Notes: generated by a model not told the origin, from the letters alone. DNA of 64,000 nt from Ramlibacter sp. (GCA_013815685.1 JACDFR010000007.1:1-64000); one strand, 5' to 3'; numbered from the stretch's first letter, positions 34,989-46,225 are shown. A program made the numbers and translations.

Positions 34989-36188
34989 ATGGAAAGCTAT
35001 CTCCTGGACTGGGCCAACCTGCTGCTGCGCTGGGCCCACGTCGTCACCGCCATCGCCTGGGTGGGGTCGTCGTTCTATTTCGTCTTCCTCGACTCCAGCC
35101 TCACGCCGCCCGTGGACGAAGAGCTGAAGAAGCAGGGCGTGAGCGGCGAGCTCTGGGCGGTGCACGGCGGCGGTTTCTACCACCCCGTCAAGTTCAACGT
35201 GGCGCCGCCGAAGCTTCCCGCGCACCTGCACTGGTTCTATTGGGAAAGCTACAGCACCTGGCTCACCGGGTTCGCCCTCTTTACCGTGTCGTATCTCTGG
35301 AGCGCCGGCACCTACCTGGTCGACCGCTCGCTCGTGAACTGGTCGTCCGGCGCCGCCATCGGCGTCGCGCTCTCGTTCCTGATGGTGTTCTGGATCCTGT
35401 ACGACGCCATCTGCCGGACGTTCGGGCAGCGCAAGAACGGCGACGCGATCGTCGGCGCGCTGGTGCTGGTTCTGGTGTGCGTGGCTTCGTGGCTGGCCTG
35501 CCACTGGTTCGCCGGCCGCGCCGCCTTCCTGCTGGTCGGAGCGATGATCGCCACGGCGATGAGCGCCAACGTGTTTTTCTGGATCATCCCCGGCCAGAAG
35601 AAGGTGATCGCGGCGATCGAGGCGGGCCAGCCGGTGGACCCCGTCCACGGCAAGCGCGGCAAGCAGCGCAGCGTGCACAACACCTACTTCACGCTGCCGG
35701 TGCTGTTCTCGATGCTGAGCACGCACTACAGCTTCACCTGGAGCCATCCGCAGAACTGGCTGGTGCTGATCCTGATGATGTTCGCCGGTGCGGCCATCCG
35801 CCAGTTCTTCGTCATGCGGCATGGCTACAAGCTCGGGCGCAGCCGGCATCCGCTGCCTTATGCGCTGGCGGGCATCGCCGTGATCGTGGGCGTGGCCGCG
35901 TGGCTGCGGCCGGGCCCGCCGCCCGCAGCGGCGGCCGCACCGCCGGAAGCGGGCTACCTGGCGGTCCAGAAAGTGCTGGAGCGGCGCTGCTACCAGTGCC
36001 ACGACGCGCAGGTGCAGATGAAAAATGTGCGGCTGGACTCGCCGGCCGCCCTCAAGCAGCACGCGCAGGCTGTGTATCAGCAGGCGGTCGTGACCAGACT
36101 GATGCCGATGAACAACTCGACCGGCATGACCGAGGTAGAGCGGGCATCGATCGCACAGTGGTTCAAGGCGGGCGCTCAGGTTCCCTAG
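34989..36188 (+). CDS. puuD: Membrane urate oxidase PuuD with C-terminal cytochrome c domain
   Basis: 399 residues from the ATG at 34989. About eight membrane helices lie in residues 1-300 (NLLLRWAHVVTAIAWVGSSF; FYHPVKFNV; WFYWESYSTWLTGF). The C-terminal 95 residues carry a single c-type heme site CYQCH and a distal MPMNN-type Met region. PuuD oxidises urate to 5-hydroxyisourate and passes electrons to the respiratory chain through its cytochrome, so no hydrogen peroxide is made. It follows xdhC with a 127-bp gap in which no motif was found. Confidence 0.94.
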   Translation: MESYLLDWANLLLRWAHVVTAIAWVGSSFYFVFLDSSLTPPVDEELKKQGVSGELWAVHGGGFYHPVKFNVAPPKLPAHLHWFYWESYSTWLTGFALFTVSYLWSAGTYLVDRSLVNWSSGAAIGVALSFLMVFWILYDAICRTFGQRKNGDAIVGALVLVLVCVASWLACHWFAGRAAFLLVGAMIATAMSANVFFWIIPGQKKVIAAIEAGQPVDPVHGKRGKQRSVHNTYFTLPVLFSMLSTHYSFTWSHPQNWLVLILMMFAGAAIRQFFVMRHGYKLGRSRHPLPYALAGIAVIVGVAAWLRPGPPPAAAAAPPEAGYLAVQKVLERRCYQCHDAQVQMKNVRLDSPAALKQHAQAVYQQAVVTRLMPMNNSTGMTEVERASIAQWFKAGAQVP

Positions 36189-36457
36189 CGCGCGCCGAAC
36201 CGCGCCGCCGAGCGGGCGCGGGCCCGCTCGGCTTCGATCTCGCGGTCGCGAGGGTCCGCCGTGGTGATGAGCGACTGGACGAGAACGCGCGTGGCGGCGG
36301 CGATGTCGGCGACGGCGCGATCGAAAGCCTCTTCGTTGGCCTTGGATGGCACGTTGAAGCCGCTGAGCTTCCTCACGAACTGCAATGAGGCATCCCGGAT
36401 TTCCAGTTCGGTGGCGGGCGGCTCGAAATTGAACAGGGTCTTGATGTTCCTACACAT
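36185..36457 (-). CDS. DUF2277 protein
   Basis: 90 residues from the ATG at 36457, which gives the family start MCRNIKTLFNFEPPATE; a longer frame upstream is not supported. Conserved FVRKLSGFNVPSKANE is also present. Small cytosolic protein, function unknown. Its stop overlaps the puuD stop region in the convergent sense by a few bases. Confidence 0.88.
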   Translation of the reverse strand: MCRNIKTLFNFEPPATELEIRDASLQFVRKLSGFNVPSKANEEAFDRAVADIAAATRVLVQSLITTADPRDREIEAERARARSAARFGAR

Positions 36458-36556
36458 GGGGATTCCCGAAATGGCGGCGCCGGCGGCCCGGGCCTTGGCG
36501 GCCACTATAGTCCCGAGGTGCCCGCAAGAACGTCAATGAATAGCTACAGCCTTGGC

Positions 36557-37873
36557 ATGACCACACCCAACCCGTCCGACGAACCCCGCCGCTTCCTCGA
36601 ACACCTGTACCAGGCCGCCGTGCGGCGGGCCTTGCCGCTGCACAACATGGCGGCCTTCCTGCCGCCGCCGCCCAGGGGCCGCACCATCGTGCTCGGCGCA
36701 GGCAAGGCCGGCGGTTCCATGGCGCAGGCGGTAGAGGCCCTGTGGCCGGCCGATGCCCCGTTGGAGGGCCTGGTGGTCACGCGCTACCACCACATTCCGC
36801 CGCGGCCGGCGGGATTGAAAGAACGCATCGAGATCGTCGAGGCATCGCATCCCGTGCCCGACGCCGCGGGACTGGAGGCGGCACAGCGCATCCTCGCCAT
36901 GGCGCACGGCCTCACGAAAGACGACCTGGTGCTGTGCCTTATTTCGGGTGGCGGCTCGGCCCTGCTGACGTCGCCGGCCGAGGGGTTGACGCTGCAGGAC
37001 AAGCAGCGCATCAACCAGCAACTGCTGGATTCGGGCGCGAACATCGCCGATATGAACTGCGTGCGCAAGCATCTGTCGCGCATCAAGGGCGGCAGGCTGG
37101 CGGCCGCCTGCGCGCCCGCAAAGGTGGTGACGCTGACCATCAGCGATGTGCCCGGTGACGACCCCTCGATCATCGCGAGCGGCCCGACGGTCGCGGACGC
37201 CACCTCGTGCGCCGATGCCGTGGCCATCCTGCAGCGCCATGCCATCGACGTTCCGGGGGCGATCGCGAGCTTGCTGGAGCAGGGCGCGCTGGAGACGCCC
37301 AAGCCGGGCGATGGCCGGTTTGCCGGCCATGAGGTGCACCTGATTGCAACGCCCCAGCAGTCGCTGGAAGCCGCGGCCCGGGAGGCCCGTGCCGCGGGGC
37401 TGGAGGCGTACATCCTGAGCGACGAGATCGAAGGCGAGTCGCGTGACGTGGGCAAGGTGCATGCGGCGCTGGCGCGCGCCGTGGCGCGGCGCGGCCAGCC
37501 ATTTCGCGGGCCCTGTGTCATTCTCTCGGGCGGAGAGACTACCGTCAGCGTGAAGCGGCAGGCCGAAGGAGTGCCGCGGGGACGGGGCGGGCGCGCCGGC
37601 GAGTTCTGCATGGGGTTGGCGCAGGCGCTGCAAGGACAGGCGGGCGTGTGGGCGCTCGCCGCAGATACCGACGGCATCGACGGCGTGGAAGACAACGCGG
37701 GCGCCTTCGTCGGGCCCGACACGCTGGCCCGCGCGCGGGTCCAGGGCATGAAGGTCGATGACTTCCTCGGCCGCAACGACGCCTGTGGCTTCTTCGGCCC
37801 GCTGGGTGACCTGGTCGTCACGGGCCCGACCCACACCAATGTCAACGACTTCCGGGCGATGCTGGTGTTGTAA
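36557..37873 (+). CDS. gckA: Glycerate 2-kinase (MOFRL type)
   Basis: 438 residues if started at ATG 36557; an ATG at 36536 or GTG at 36518 are alternatives. N-terminal DUF4147 domain: VLGAGKAGGSMAQAVEALW, then CLISGGGSALL, INQQLLDSGANIADMNCVRK and LTISDVPGDDPSIIASGPT. C-terminal MOFRL domain: LSGGETTVSVK, ALAADTDGIDG and FLGRNDACGFF. It phosphorylates glycerate to 2-phosphoglycerate and so fits use of glyoxylate from ureide breakdown. Confidence 0.9.
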   Translation: MTTPNPSDEPRRFLEHLYQAAVRRALPLHNMAAFLPPPPRGRTIVLGAGKAGGSMAQAVEALWPADAPLEGLVVTRYHHIPPRPAGLKERIEIVEASHPVPDAAGLEAAQRILAMAHGLTKDDLVLCLISGGGSALLTSPAEGLTLQDKQRINQQLLDSGANIADMNCVRKHLSRIKGGRLAAACAPAKVVTLTISDVPGDDPSIIASGPTVADATSCADAVAILQRHAIDVPGAIASLLEQGALETPKPGDGRFAGHEVHLIATPQQSLEAAAREARAAGLEAYILSDEIEGESRDVGKVHAALARAVARRGQPFRGPCVILSGGETTVSVKRQAEGVPRGRGGRAGEFCMGLAQALQGQAGVWALAADTDGIDGVEDNAGAFVGPDTLARARVQGMKVDDFLGRNDACGFFGPLGDLVVTGPTHTNVNDFRAMLVL

Positions 37874-37951
37874 GGGCGCCGCGCCGGGGCGCATGCAGCT
37901 TCGGCCGCGTTTCACGGAAGAGTTAAAGTCGGGCGTCAAAGAGGAGCTTGC

Positions 37952-39040
37952 ATGTCCACCGGGAAATCGACGCCTTCGGCCAGCGCCCAGGAAAAAGCCG
38001 CGCTCGAGGGGGCCCTCGACAAGATCAGCCGGCGTATCAAGGAGCTTCGCATTTTCGACGTCTCGGCCATAGAAGGACGCTGGGACCCGCGCATCGAGGC
38101 AGTCCAGAAGCGGATGAACGCGACGATCGCCGATATCCTGGGTGCCGGCACCGCGGACTACAAGCAGCATGCGATTGCGCCGCTGGATGCGGCGCTCGAT
38201 CCGAACCTGGGCGATCGCCTGTCGCTGGACGAGCTGCGAGACGGCATCCGGCAAAGCATGGATCTGGCGATCTTGAAGCTCAACGCGGTCAAGAAGCTGC
38301 TGACCGAACGCTCCGAAGGAAGGGCCGCGGCTGCGGCCCCGCCTCAGCCTGGACCTGCACCCGCACCTGCTTCCACGCCAGCACCCGCGCCAGTTATGGC
38401 GCCCACCCCGACGCCAGTTATGGCGCCCGCCCCGACGCCAGTTATGGCGCCCACCCCGACGCTAGTTATGGCGCCCACCCCGACGCCAGTTATGGCGCCC
38501 GCCCCGACGCCAGTTATGGCGCCCGCCCCCGTACCTCCACCCGCACCCGCCGCTGTTCCCATGCCCACACCTGCTCCATCGCCCGCCGCTGTTCCCACCC
38601 CCTCGCCCGTAGCGTTACCGGTGCCGCCGCCCGGGACGGAGGGCGCCGGCCGTCGCATTGCTATTTTGGGCCAGCCGGGCCCCGCCCGCGAGGCGACCGG
38701 CGTCTTGCTGGCGCAGCTCGGCCTGGAGGTGCTGCAGGACGCGCCGGATGCGGCCGGCAGTCCGGTCGAGCGGCTCGATGCCTTGCGCGAGGCCGACTAC
38801 GCTATCGCCGTGTTCGCCGCAACCGAAGCGGCCCAGGCGTCGTTGCTGGAGTTCGGCTTCCTGCTGGGCTGCGTCGGCCGCCGCCGCATCTGCCTGGTGG
38901 TGAAAGGCGCGCCGGTGCTGGCGCCGCACTGGGATGGGCTGCCCCGCCATTCAATGGATGAAGCAGGGGTATGGCGCCTGCTGCTGGCGCGCGAGATGCG
39001 GCAGGCCGGTCTGGACGTCGACCTGAACCGCGCGCTCTGA
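37952..39040 (+). CDS. TIR-like predicted nucleotide-binding protein with Pro/Ala repeat linker
   Basis: 362 residues. Residues 1-125 are charged and helical (KISRRIKELRIFDVSAIEGR; LSLDELRDGIRQSMDLAILK), possibly an oligomerisation domain. Residues 126-230 are a Pro/Ala/Thr/Val/Met linker encoded partly by a 24-bp minisatellite. Residues 232-362 resemble the CAP12/TIR-like domain PF10137: RRIAILGQPGPA, REATGVLLAQLGLEVLQD, LEFGFLLGCVGRRRICLVV and the typical end MDEAGVWRLLLAREM...GLDVDLN. Such domains occur in NAD-cleaving immune effectors (for example in CBASS) and in other regulators. No cyclase or other partner is adjacent, so its role is open. GAGGAG lies six bases before the ATG. Confidence 0.75.
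   Translation: MSTGKSTPSASAQEKAALEGALDKISRRIKELRIFDVSAIEGRWDPRIEAVQKRMNATIADILGAGTADYKQHAIAPLDAALDPNLGDRLSLDELRDGIRQSMDLAILKLNAVKKLLTERSEGRAAAAAPPQPGPAPAPASTPAPAPVMAPTPTPVMAPAPTPVMAPTPTLVMAPTPTPVMAPAPTPVMAPAPVPPPAPAAVPMPTPAPSPAAVPTPSPVALPVPPPGTEGAGRRIAILGQPGPAREATGVLLAQLGLEVLQDAPDAAGSPVERLDALREADYAIAVFAATEAAQASLLEFGFLLGCVGRRRICLVVKGAPVLAPHWDGLPRHSMDEAGVWRLLLAREMRQAGLDVDLNRAL
38389..38532 (+). repeat. 24-bp coding minisatellite (six units)
   Basis: Six head-to-tail copies of a unit beginning GCCAGTTATGGCGCCC, with few differences (A/G at one site, one C-to-T, and a degenerate last copy). Each encodes PVMAP(T/A)PT. The number is divisible by three, so copy-number change would alter linker length without shifting the frame. 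Confidence 0.9.
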
Positions 39041-39047
39041 CCGCGGC

Positions 39048-39467
39048 CTATTCGCAAAGTGCGCGGATGCCGTGCGGAATCGTCAGCGCGCGAATGCCGG
39101 TGGCCTCGCCGTCGCGCCGGCCGGCGAAGATGCGCACTTCGTCGCATTCCATGATCAGCTCGTCCCGCCTCGTCACCCGGTAGCGCTGCACGAAACTCTT
39201 GCCGCGCCACTCGGCGACTGTGGTGTGGATCTGCAGCAGGTCCCCATAGCTCGCGGTCCTGATGAACTTCGCGTGCGTATCGACCAGCGGTGTGCCGATG
39301 ATTCCCAGGGTCTGCTCCGTTTCGTGCCAGGGCGGGACGCCGCACTGCAGGAAGAAATGCCGCGAGGCCGCGTCGATCCAGCGGAAAAAGTTGGGAAACC
39401 AGACGATGCGGGCGGGATCGCAATCGCCAAACTCGACGTGCTGGGAGTAGACGACTTCTTTCACCAT
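39048..39467 (-). CDS. Acyl-CoA thioesterase (4-hydroxybenzoyl-CoA thioesterase type)
   Basis: 139 residues from ATG 39467. Hot-dog fold family with the catalytic segment VEFGDCDPARIVWFPNFFRW, where the Asp after FGDC corresponds to the active-site acid. Later FIRTASYGDLLQIHTTV supports the family. Acts on an acyl-CoA in the cytosol; the substrate cannot be told. It converges on the TIR-like gene (7 bp between stops). Confidence 0.85.
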   Translation of the reverse strand: MVKEVVYSQHVEFGDCDPARIVWFPNFFRWIDAASRHFFLQCGVPPWHETEQTLGIIGTPLVDTHAKFIRTASYGDLLQIHTTVAEWRGKSFVQRYRVTRRDELIMECDEVRIFAGRRDGEATGIRALTIPHGIRALCE

Positions 39468-39515
39468 GGCCTTCGCACTCGCAAAAATAGTGTGAACAGG
39501 CCCTAACCTGGCCGG

Positions 39516-39569
39516 GCTGCCCGCGCTGCCCGCGCTGCCCGCGCTGCCCGCGCTGGCGGCGCTGGCGGC
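39516..39569. repeat. 9-bp minisatellite upstream of the thioesterase gene
   Basis: Four copies of GCTGCCCGC followed by two of GCTGGCGGC, in the 50-100 bp before the thioesterase start. A hairpin AAGAGGGC/GCCCTCTT lies just beyond at 39598-39619. Copy-number change here could alter the promoter spacing. Confidence 0.8.
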
Positions 39570-39621
39570 GCGGTGGCTGAGCGAGATGGCCCGCCCGAAG
39601 AGGGCGCTTAAGCCCTCTTGT

Positions 39622-39771
39622 TCAGGCAAACATGCGGTGGGCTTTGTCGTCCAGCTCTTTTTGCCTCAGCATGATTCGGGGCAGGTCCGGATGCAGGGGG
39701 TTGATCTCGCGCATCGCCCAGCTGTAGAACGCCTGAGCGACCATGACGTGGATGAGGTTTAGAATCTTCAT
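39622..39771 (-). CDS. Small protein of unknown function
   Basis: 49 residues: MKILNLIHVMVAQAFYSWAM, then REINPLHPDLPRIMLRQKEL and an end near DDKAHRMFA. The codon pattern and the alternating hydrophobic/charged composition suggest a real gene, and an alternative 98-residue frame over the same DNA looks artificial. No family known to me. The hairpin at 39598-39619 lies just after its stop and may end its transcript. Confidence 0.45.
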   Translation of the reverse strand: MKILNLIHVMVAQAFYSWAMREINPLHPDLPRIMLRQKELDDKAHRMFA

Positions 39772-39890
39772 GCAACGTATGTTGCTGAATCCAGAAGGCT
39801 GAGCTTGTAGGCATGAGGCTCATGCATCTGCGGCTTTTGCCGACAAAGATTGTCGGACGATTTGCAGTCTCCAGCGCTGATACGGTCCAG

Positions 39891-41015
39891 CTAAGGCTGA
39901 GCAAGCCTTTTTCCTTCCACGAACACGTCCTGCAGCGCCAAGTCGCGGTCGAGCACCACCGCGTCGCCCCAGCTGCCCGCAGTCAAGCGGCCTCGGTCGG
40001 GCAGGCCCAGGTAGTCCGCGGCATGGCTGGAAAGCCGCATCGAGGCTTCGGCCAGATCGAGTCCCAGGCCATTGACGAGATTGCGCAGGGCCTGGTCCAT
40101 GGTCAGCGTCGAGCCGGCCAGCGTGCCGTCTGCCAGCCTGACTCCGCCGAGGCATTTGGTGACCTGTTGCCGGCCCAGCCGGTAATCGCCGTCCGGCATT
40201 CCGGTGGCGGAGGTCGAATCCGTGACGCAATAAAGGCAGGGAATCGAGCGCAGCGCGACGCGCAGCGCACCCGGATGCACATGCAAGAGGTCGGGGATGA
40301 TCTCAGCGTATCGTGCATGCGCGAGCGCGGCGCCGACCATGCCCGGCGCGCGATGGTGCAGCGCAGTCATCGCGTTGAACAGGTGGGTGAAGCCGCGCGC
40401 GCCCTGTGCCAGAGCCTGGACGCCGTCTTCGTAGCTGCCCAGCGTGTGGCCGATCTGGACGATGTAGCCGGCCTCGCCCAGGGCCCTGATGTCGTCCAGG
40501 TTGCCCGCGACCTCCGGCGCCAGGGTGATGAGCCGGATGGGCGCAAGCGCATGCAACCGAGCGAGTTCGGCCAGGGATACGGGCCGGGCGAAGTCGGGTT
40601 GCGCGCCGAGCTTGCCGGCGTTGATGTAGGGTCCTTCCAGGTGGACGCCCAGCACACGCGCGGCGCGCGGGCCGCGCGCGGCACAGGTCGATCGCAGCCC
40701 CGCGAAAGCGGCTTCCAGGTCGGCCATCGGCGCCGTCATCGTGGTCGCCAGCAACGCCGTCGTGCCGTGGGCCGCATGGCACTGCGCCACATGCGCCGCC
40801 GCATCGCCGCCTTCCATGATGTCGCGCCCGCCGCCGCCATGCACGTGCAGATCGATGAAGCCGGGCAGCACCATTGGAAGAAGTGAATCGCGCACGGCAT
40901 CCGCCGCGATCGGGGAGCCGGTGATGCCGCCCACGCGGCCCTCGTCGTCGAAGCTGATCGCTCCGGCGATGAAACCTTGCGGGCCGAGGATATTTCCCTT
41001 GAGGGTGTTGCTCAC
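39891..41015 (-). CDS. nagA: N-acetylglucosamine-6-phosphate deacetylase
   Basis: 374 residues, amidohydrolase fold. Motifs: LPGFIDLHVHGGGGRDIMEG (metal HxH), LGVHLEGPYIN, TLAPE, GHTLGSYE, FTHLFNAM and CVTDSTSATGMPDGDY with the catalytic Asp. NagA removes acetate from GlcNAc-6-P in amino-sugar use. No nagB, nagE or NagC-type regulator is next to it, so its place inside purine genes is unexpected. An amidohydrolase role on another N-acyl compound cannot be excluded. Confidence 0.88.
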   Translation of the reverse strand: MSNTLKGNILGPQGFIAGAISFDDEGRVGGITGSPIAADAVRDSLLPMVLPGFIDLHVHGGGGRDIMEGGDAAAHVAQCHAAHGTTALLATTMTAPMADLEAAFAGLRSTCAARGPRAARVLGVHLEGPYINAGKLGAQPDFARPVSLAELARLHALAPIRLITLAPEVAGNLDDIRALGEAGYIVQIGHTLGSYEDGVQALAQGARGFTHLFNAMTALHHRAPGMVGAALAHARYAEIIPDLLHVHPGALRVALRSIPCLYCVTDSTSATGMPDGDYRLGRQQVTKCLGGVRLADGTLAGSTLTMDQALRNLVNGLGLDLAEASMRLSSHAADYLGLPDRGRLTAGSWGDAVVLDRDLALQDVFVEGKRLAQP

Positions 41016-41202
41016 GACACTGCTCCTGCAATCGCCCGATGAAAAATGCCAGGTTCGCAGTGCTGATTGCTCCGGCCGCCGCGGCGCCGCCCAATCCCTG
41101 ACGAAGGCGCCGGCGGGGCGCGTTCACCGACGACCGGCGCGACCGGCGCGATCGGCCGGATCGGCCGTGGTTCGCAGGAAGTCGTCATAGCCGATCGGCT
41201 TT

Positions 41203-43619
41203 TCAACTCTCGCGAGCGCCGGTGTCGATGCTTTCGGGCAGAAGTGCTCTCCAGACATTCTCCGCCGTAGCGGGTGCCTCCAGCCTTACGGCTGTCCCGT
41301 CGGTTGCCGCCGCCACCGCCTCCCGAATCGCCTCCCAGACACTGATCGCCAACATGAACGGCGGCTCGCCCACGGCCTTGCTGCCGAACACGTTGTCCTC
41401 GGGGTTGGGCTCGTGCCACAGCTCGATCTTGAAATGCTCGGGAATGTCGCCCGTCGCCGGGATCTTGTAGGTGCTTGGCGCGTGGGTGGCCAGATAACCC
41501 CGGTCGTTCCATACCAGTTGCTCTGTGGTCAACCAGCCCACGCCCTGGATGAAGCCGCCCTCGATCTGGCCGATGTCGATGGCCGGGTTGATCGGCGTGC
41601 CCACGTCGTGCAGGATGTCCACCTTCAACAGCCGGCTCTCGCCCGTCAGCGTGTCGATCGCGACTTCGCTGCACGCGGCGCCGTAGCTGAAATAAAAGAA
41701 TGGCCGGCCCGTCAAGGTCAGCTTGTCGTAGTGGATCTTGGGCGTGCGGTAGAACCCGTCGCTCCACAACTGGATGCGGTTGGCATATGCCGCCTTCACG
41801 ACTTCGTCGAACGTGCGTGTGGCCTTGGGCGAGATGACCTGGCCGCGCGCAAAGCTCACGGCGCCCGCGCCGCAGGCGTCCAGGCCGCTCACGAACGCCG
41901 CCAGGTTGTCGCGGATGTTGCGCGCCGCGTACTGCGCGGCGCGGCCGTTCAGGTCGGTGCCGCTCGATGCGGCCGTGGCCGATGCATTGGGCACCTTGCT
42001 CGTATCCGCCGAGGTGGAGCGCACCCGCTCGAACGGCACGCCCAGCTCGTGCGCGACCAGCTGCGCGACCTTGGTGTTCAGGCCCTGTCCCATCTCGGTG
42101 CCGCCGTGGTTCACCTGCACGCTGCCGTCGGTGTACACATGCACCAGCGCCCCGGCCTGGTTGAAGAAGGTGGCGGTGAAGCTGATGCCGAACTTCACCG
42201 GCGTGATGGCGATGCCGCGCTTGATGACGGGGCTGCGCGCATTCCACGCGGCGATGGCTTCACGCCGCCGGCGGTAGTCCGATGTGCGCTCCAGTTGCGT
42301 GATGAGCGGGTGCAGGATGTTGTCTTCCACCTTCATCTGGTAGTGGGTGACGTTTCGCTCTTCCAGGCCGTAGAGGTTGCGCAGCCGCACGTCCAGGGCG
42401 TCCATGCCGAGCCGGCGGGCGACGTCGCCCAGGATGGTTTCGATGACGATCACGCCCTGCGGCCCGCCGAACCCGCGGAAAGCCGTGTGGCTCTGCGTGT
42501 TCGTCTTGCAGCGGTACGACACGATCTCCACGTCACTGAGAAAGTAGGCGTTGTCGGTATGGAAAATCGCACGGTCGGCCACCGGCCCGGAGAGGTCGGC
42601 CGAGAAGCCGCAATTGGCCAGCATGGTGAGTCTGAGCGCCGTCACCAGCCCGGTGCCGTCGAACCCCACGCTGTAATCGTAGGCAAAGGGGTGCCGCTTG
42701 CCGGTGATCATGAAGTCGTCGTCGCGGTCCAGCCGCAGCTTGACCGGGCGCCGGTACTTGCGAGCAGCCAGGGCGGCCCACACCGCCATGTGGCCGGCCT
42801 GGGTTTCCTTGCCGCCGAAGCCGCCGCCCATGCGCCGGCATTCCACCGTCACGGCATTATTTTCCAGCCCCAGCGCATGGGCCACCCAGTGCTGCACTTC
42901 GCCCGGGTGCTGGGTGCTGGAGTGGATGCGCCACTGGTCCTGTTCCAGCGGCAGCGCATACGCCACTTGCCCTTCCAGGTAGAAGTGCTCCTGCCCGCCG
43001 ACTTCGAGCTGGCCTTCCAGGCGGTGGGCCGACGCAGCGAGCGCCGCCTCGGGGGCGCCGCGCCGCACCGTCACCGGCGCCAGCACATAGCTTTGCCGTG
43101 CATGGGCTTCGCGCGGCGACAGTACCGCGGGCAGGGGCTCGATCTGCAATTGCACCTGGCGGGCGGCACGGCGAGCCTGCATCACGGTGTCGGCGATCAC
43201 GATGCCCACCACCTGGCCGACATGCTCCACCTTGTCGAGCGCGAAGATCGGCTCGTCGTGAACGAAGGTCGCGAGTTTCGGGTCGCCGGGAATGTCCCGC
43301 GCCAGCACCACGCCCCGTACGCCGGGCATGGCACGGGCGGGGCCGGCATCCACACCGATCAGCCGGCCGTGCGCGACGGTCGAAAGGATGGGCGCCGCAT
43401 GCAGCGTACCCTTGACCTCGGGGATGTCGTCCACATAGGTGGCGCTCCCCGCCACCTGGGCGCGCGCGCTCTCGTGCGGCCGCGAAACACCCGCAGCCGG
43501 GCCCGGCGAGGGCGCGGCATGCGGCGACACCGTCGCCGGGGCGAGGTTGCGCTCGCCCCGGTCGGCCGCACCACCGGGGCCGCCGCCGGTGCGGGAAGTG
43601 AATTCCTTGTCGCGCACGT

Positions 43620-43623
<4 letters not shown>
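41203..43623 (-). CDS. xdhB: Xanthine dehydrogenase molybdenum-binding subunit
   Basis: 806 residues from ATG 43623, overlapping the xdhA stop. Molybdopterin subunit motifs: ATYVDDIPEVKGTLHAAPIL, QAGHMAVWAALAARKY, FRGFGGPQGVIVIETI, HGGTEMGQGLNTKVAQ and KAVGEPPFMLAISVWEAIRE near the end. It oxidises hypoxanthine/xanthine to urate with XdhA. A Pro/Ala/Gly-rich N-terminal tail of about 50 residues precedes the core. Confidence 0.94.
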
Positions 43624-45182
<1,559 letters not shown>

Positions 45183-45292
45183 GAAACCCAGTATGGTTGA
45201 TTTGCGTGCCGTGTGAGGCTTGGCTCCAAGGGTAGTGAGCCGGCCGCGCCGCAACATAAGCCGGCCCATATGACAAGCATGCAGGCCCACGT

Positions 45293-46225
45293 ATGAGAGA
45301 TCAAGCGCTTTTCGACAAGATAGACCTCCACTTGATCAGGGTCTTGCACACCGTGTTAACCGAACGCAGCGTATCGCGCGCCGCCCTGCGACTGGGCATG
45401 CACCAGCCCGCCGTGTCGGCGTCGCTCAAGCGCCTGCGCGAGCTGGCGGGCGACCCGCTGCTGGTGCGCTCGGGGTCCGGGATGGCGCCCACCGACGCCG
45501 GGCTTCGCATGGTCGAGCCCAGCGCCAGCATCCTGCGCGCGGCCGAGGTTCTTTTTACCGGTGCGCGCGGGTTCGACCCGCAAACCTCCGACCAGACGTT
45601 CCGTGTCGCCGCCAGCGACTACCTCGACCCGCATTTCCTGCCGCAGCTGGTCGCGCAGATCAAGGCCCAGGCGCCGATGTGCCCTATCGAGATCCACCCC
45701 CTGTCGGCCGACTCCGACTACCACGCCCACCTGGCCCAGGGCGAGGTCGATGTGGTGGTGGGCAACTGGCTCAAGCCCCCCGAAGACCTGTACCTGGGCC
45801 AGCTGTTCGCCGACGAGGTGGTGTGCCTGGTCGCGCAGGACCATCCCGCCGCCCGGCGCGGCTGGACGCGGGAAAGCTGGCTCGGCGCCGAGCACATCGC
45901 GCCCACGCCCACCCACCCGGGCGCCCGCGGCGTGATCGATGATCACCTGGAGAGCCTGGGCCTGGTGCGCAACATCACGGCACGCTGCCCGCATTTCGGC
46001 CTGATCCCCAGCATGGTGGCATCGAGCTTGCTCGTGCTGACCACCGGGCGCCGGTACTGCGAGCGGTTCACCGGCCGCCTGCCGGTCAAAATCCTCCCAT
46101 GCCCGATCGAATTTCCGCAGCTCATGTATTACCAGCTCTGGCACGAACGCAGCCACGCCTCGGCTTCCGCCCGGTGGCTGCGCGAGCAGGTGCGGTCCGT
46201 GGCCGCGGCGCTGCGAAAAGAATGA
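45293..46225 (+). CDS. LysR-family regulator, likely of xdhAB
   Basis: 310 residues. Helix-turn-helix at the front: DLHLIRVLHTVLTERSVSRA, then LRLGMHQPAVSASLKRLREL. The effector domain follows (FRVAASDYLDPHFLPQLV). It is divergent from xdhA and only 13 bp upstream of the transporter ATPase gene, so it may be the first gene of the importer operon. No clear T-N11-A site was pinned down in the 110-bp gap. Confidence 0.9.
   Translation: MRDQALFDKIDLHLIRVLHTVLTERSVSRAALRLGMHQPAVSASLKRLRELAGDPLLVRSGSGMAPTDAGLRMVEPSASILRAAEVLFTGARGFDPQTSDQTFRVAASDYLDPHFLPQLVAQIKAQAPMCPIEIHPLSADSDYHAHLAQGEVDVVVGNWLKPPEDLYLGQLFADEVVCLVAQDHPAARRGWTRESWLGAEHIAPTPTHPGARGVIDDHLESLGLVRNITARCPHFGLIPSMVASSLLVLTTGRRYCERFTGRLPVKILPCPIEFPQLMYYQLWHERSHASASARWLREQVRSVAAALRKE

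Noticed and set aside
39608..39904. 98-codon minus-strand frame over the small protein gene
   Set aside because: Its second half is the frame-shifted reading of the better 49-codon frame and its first half overlaps the nagA end; no ribosome-binding site.
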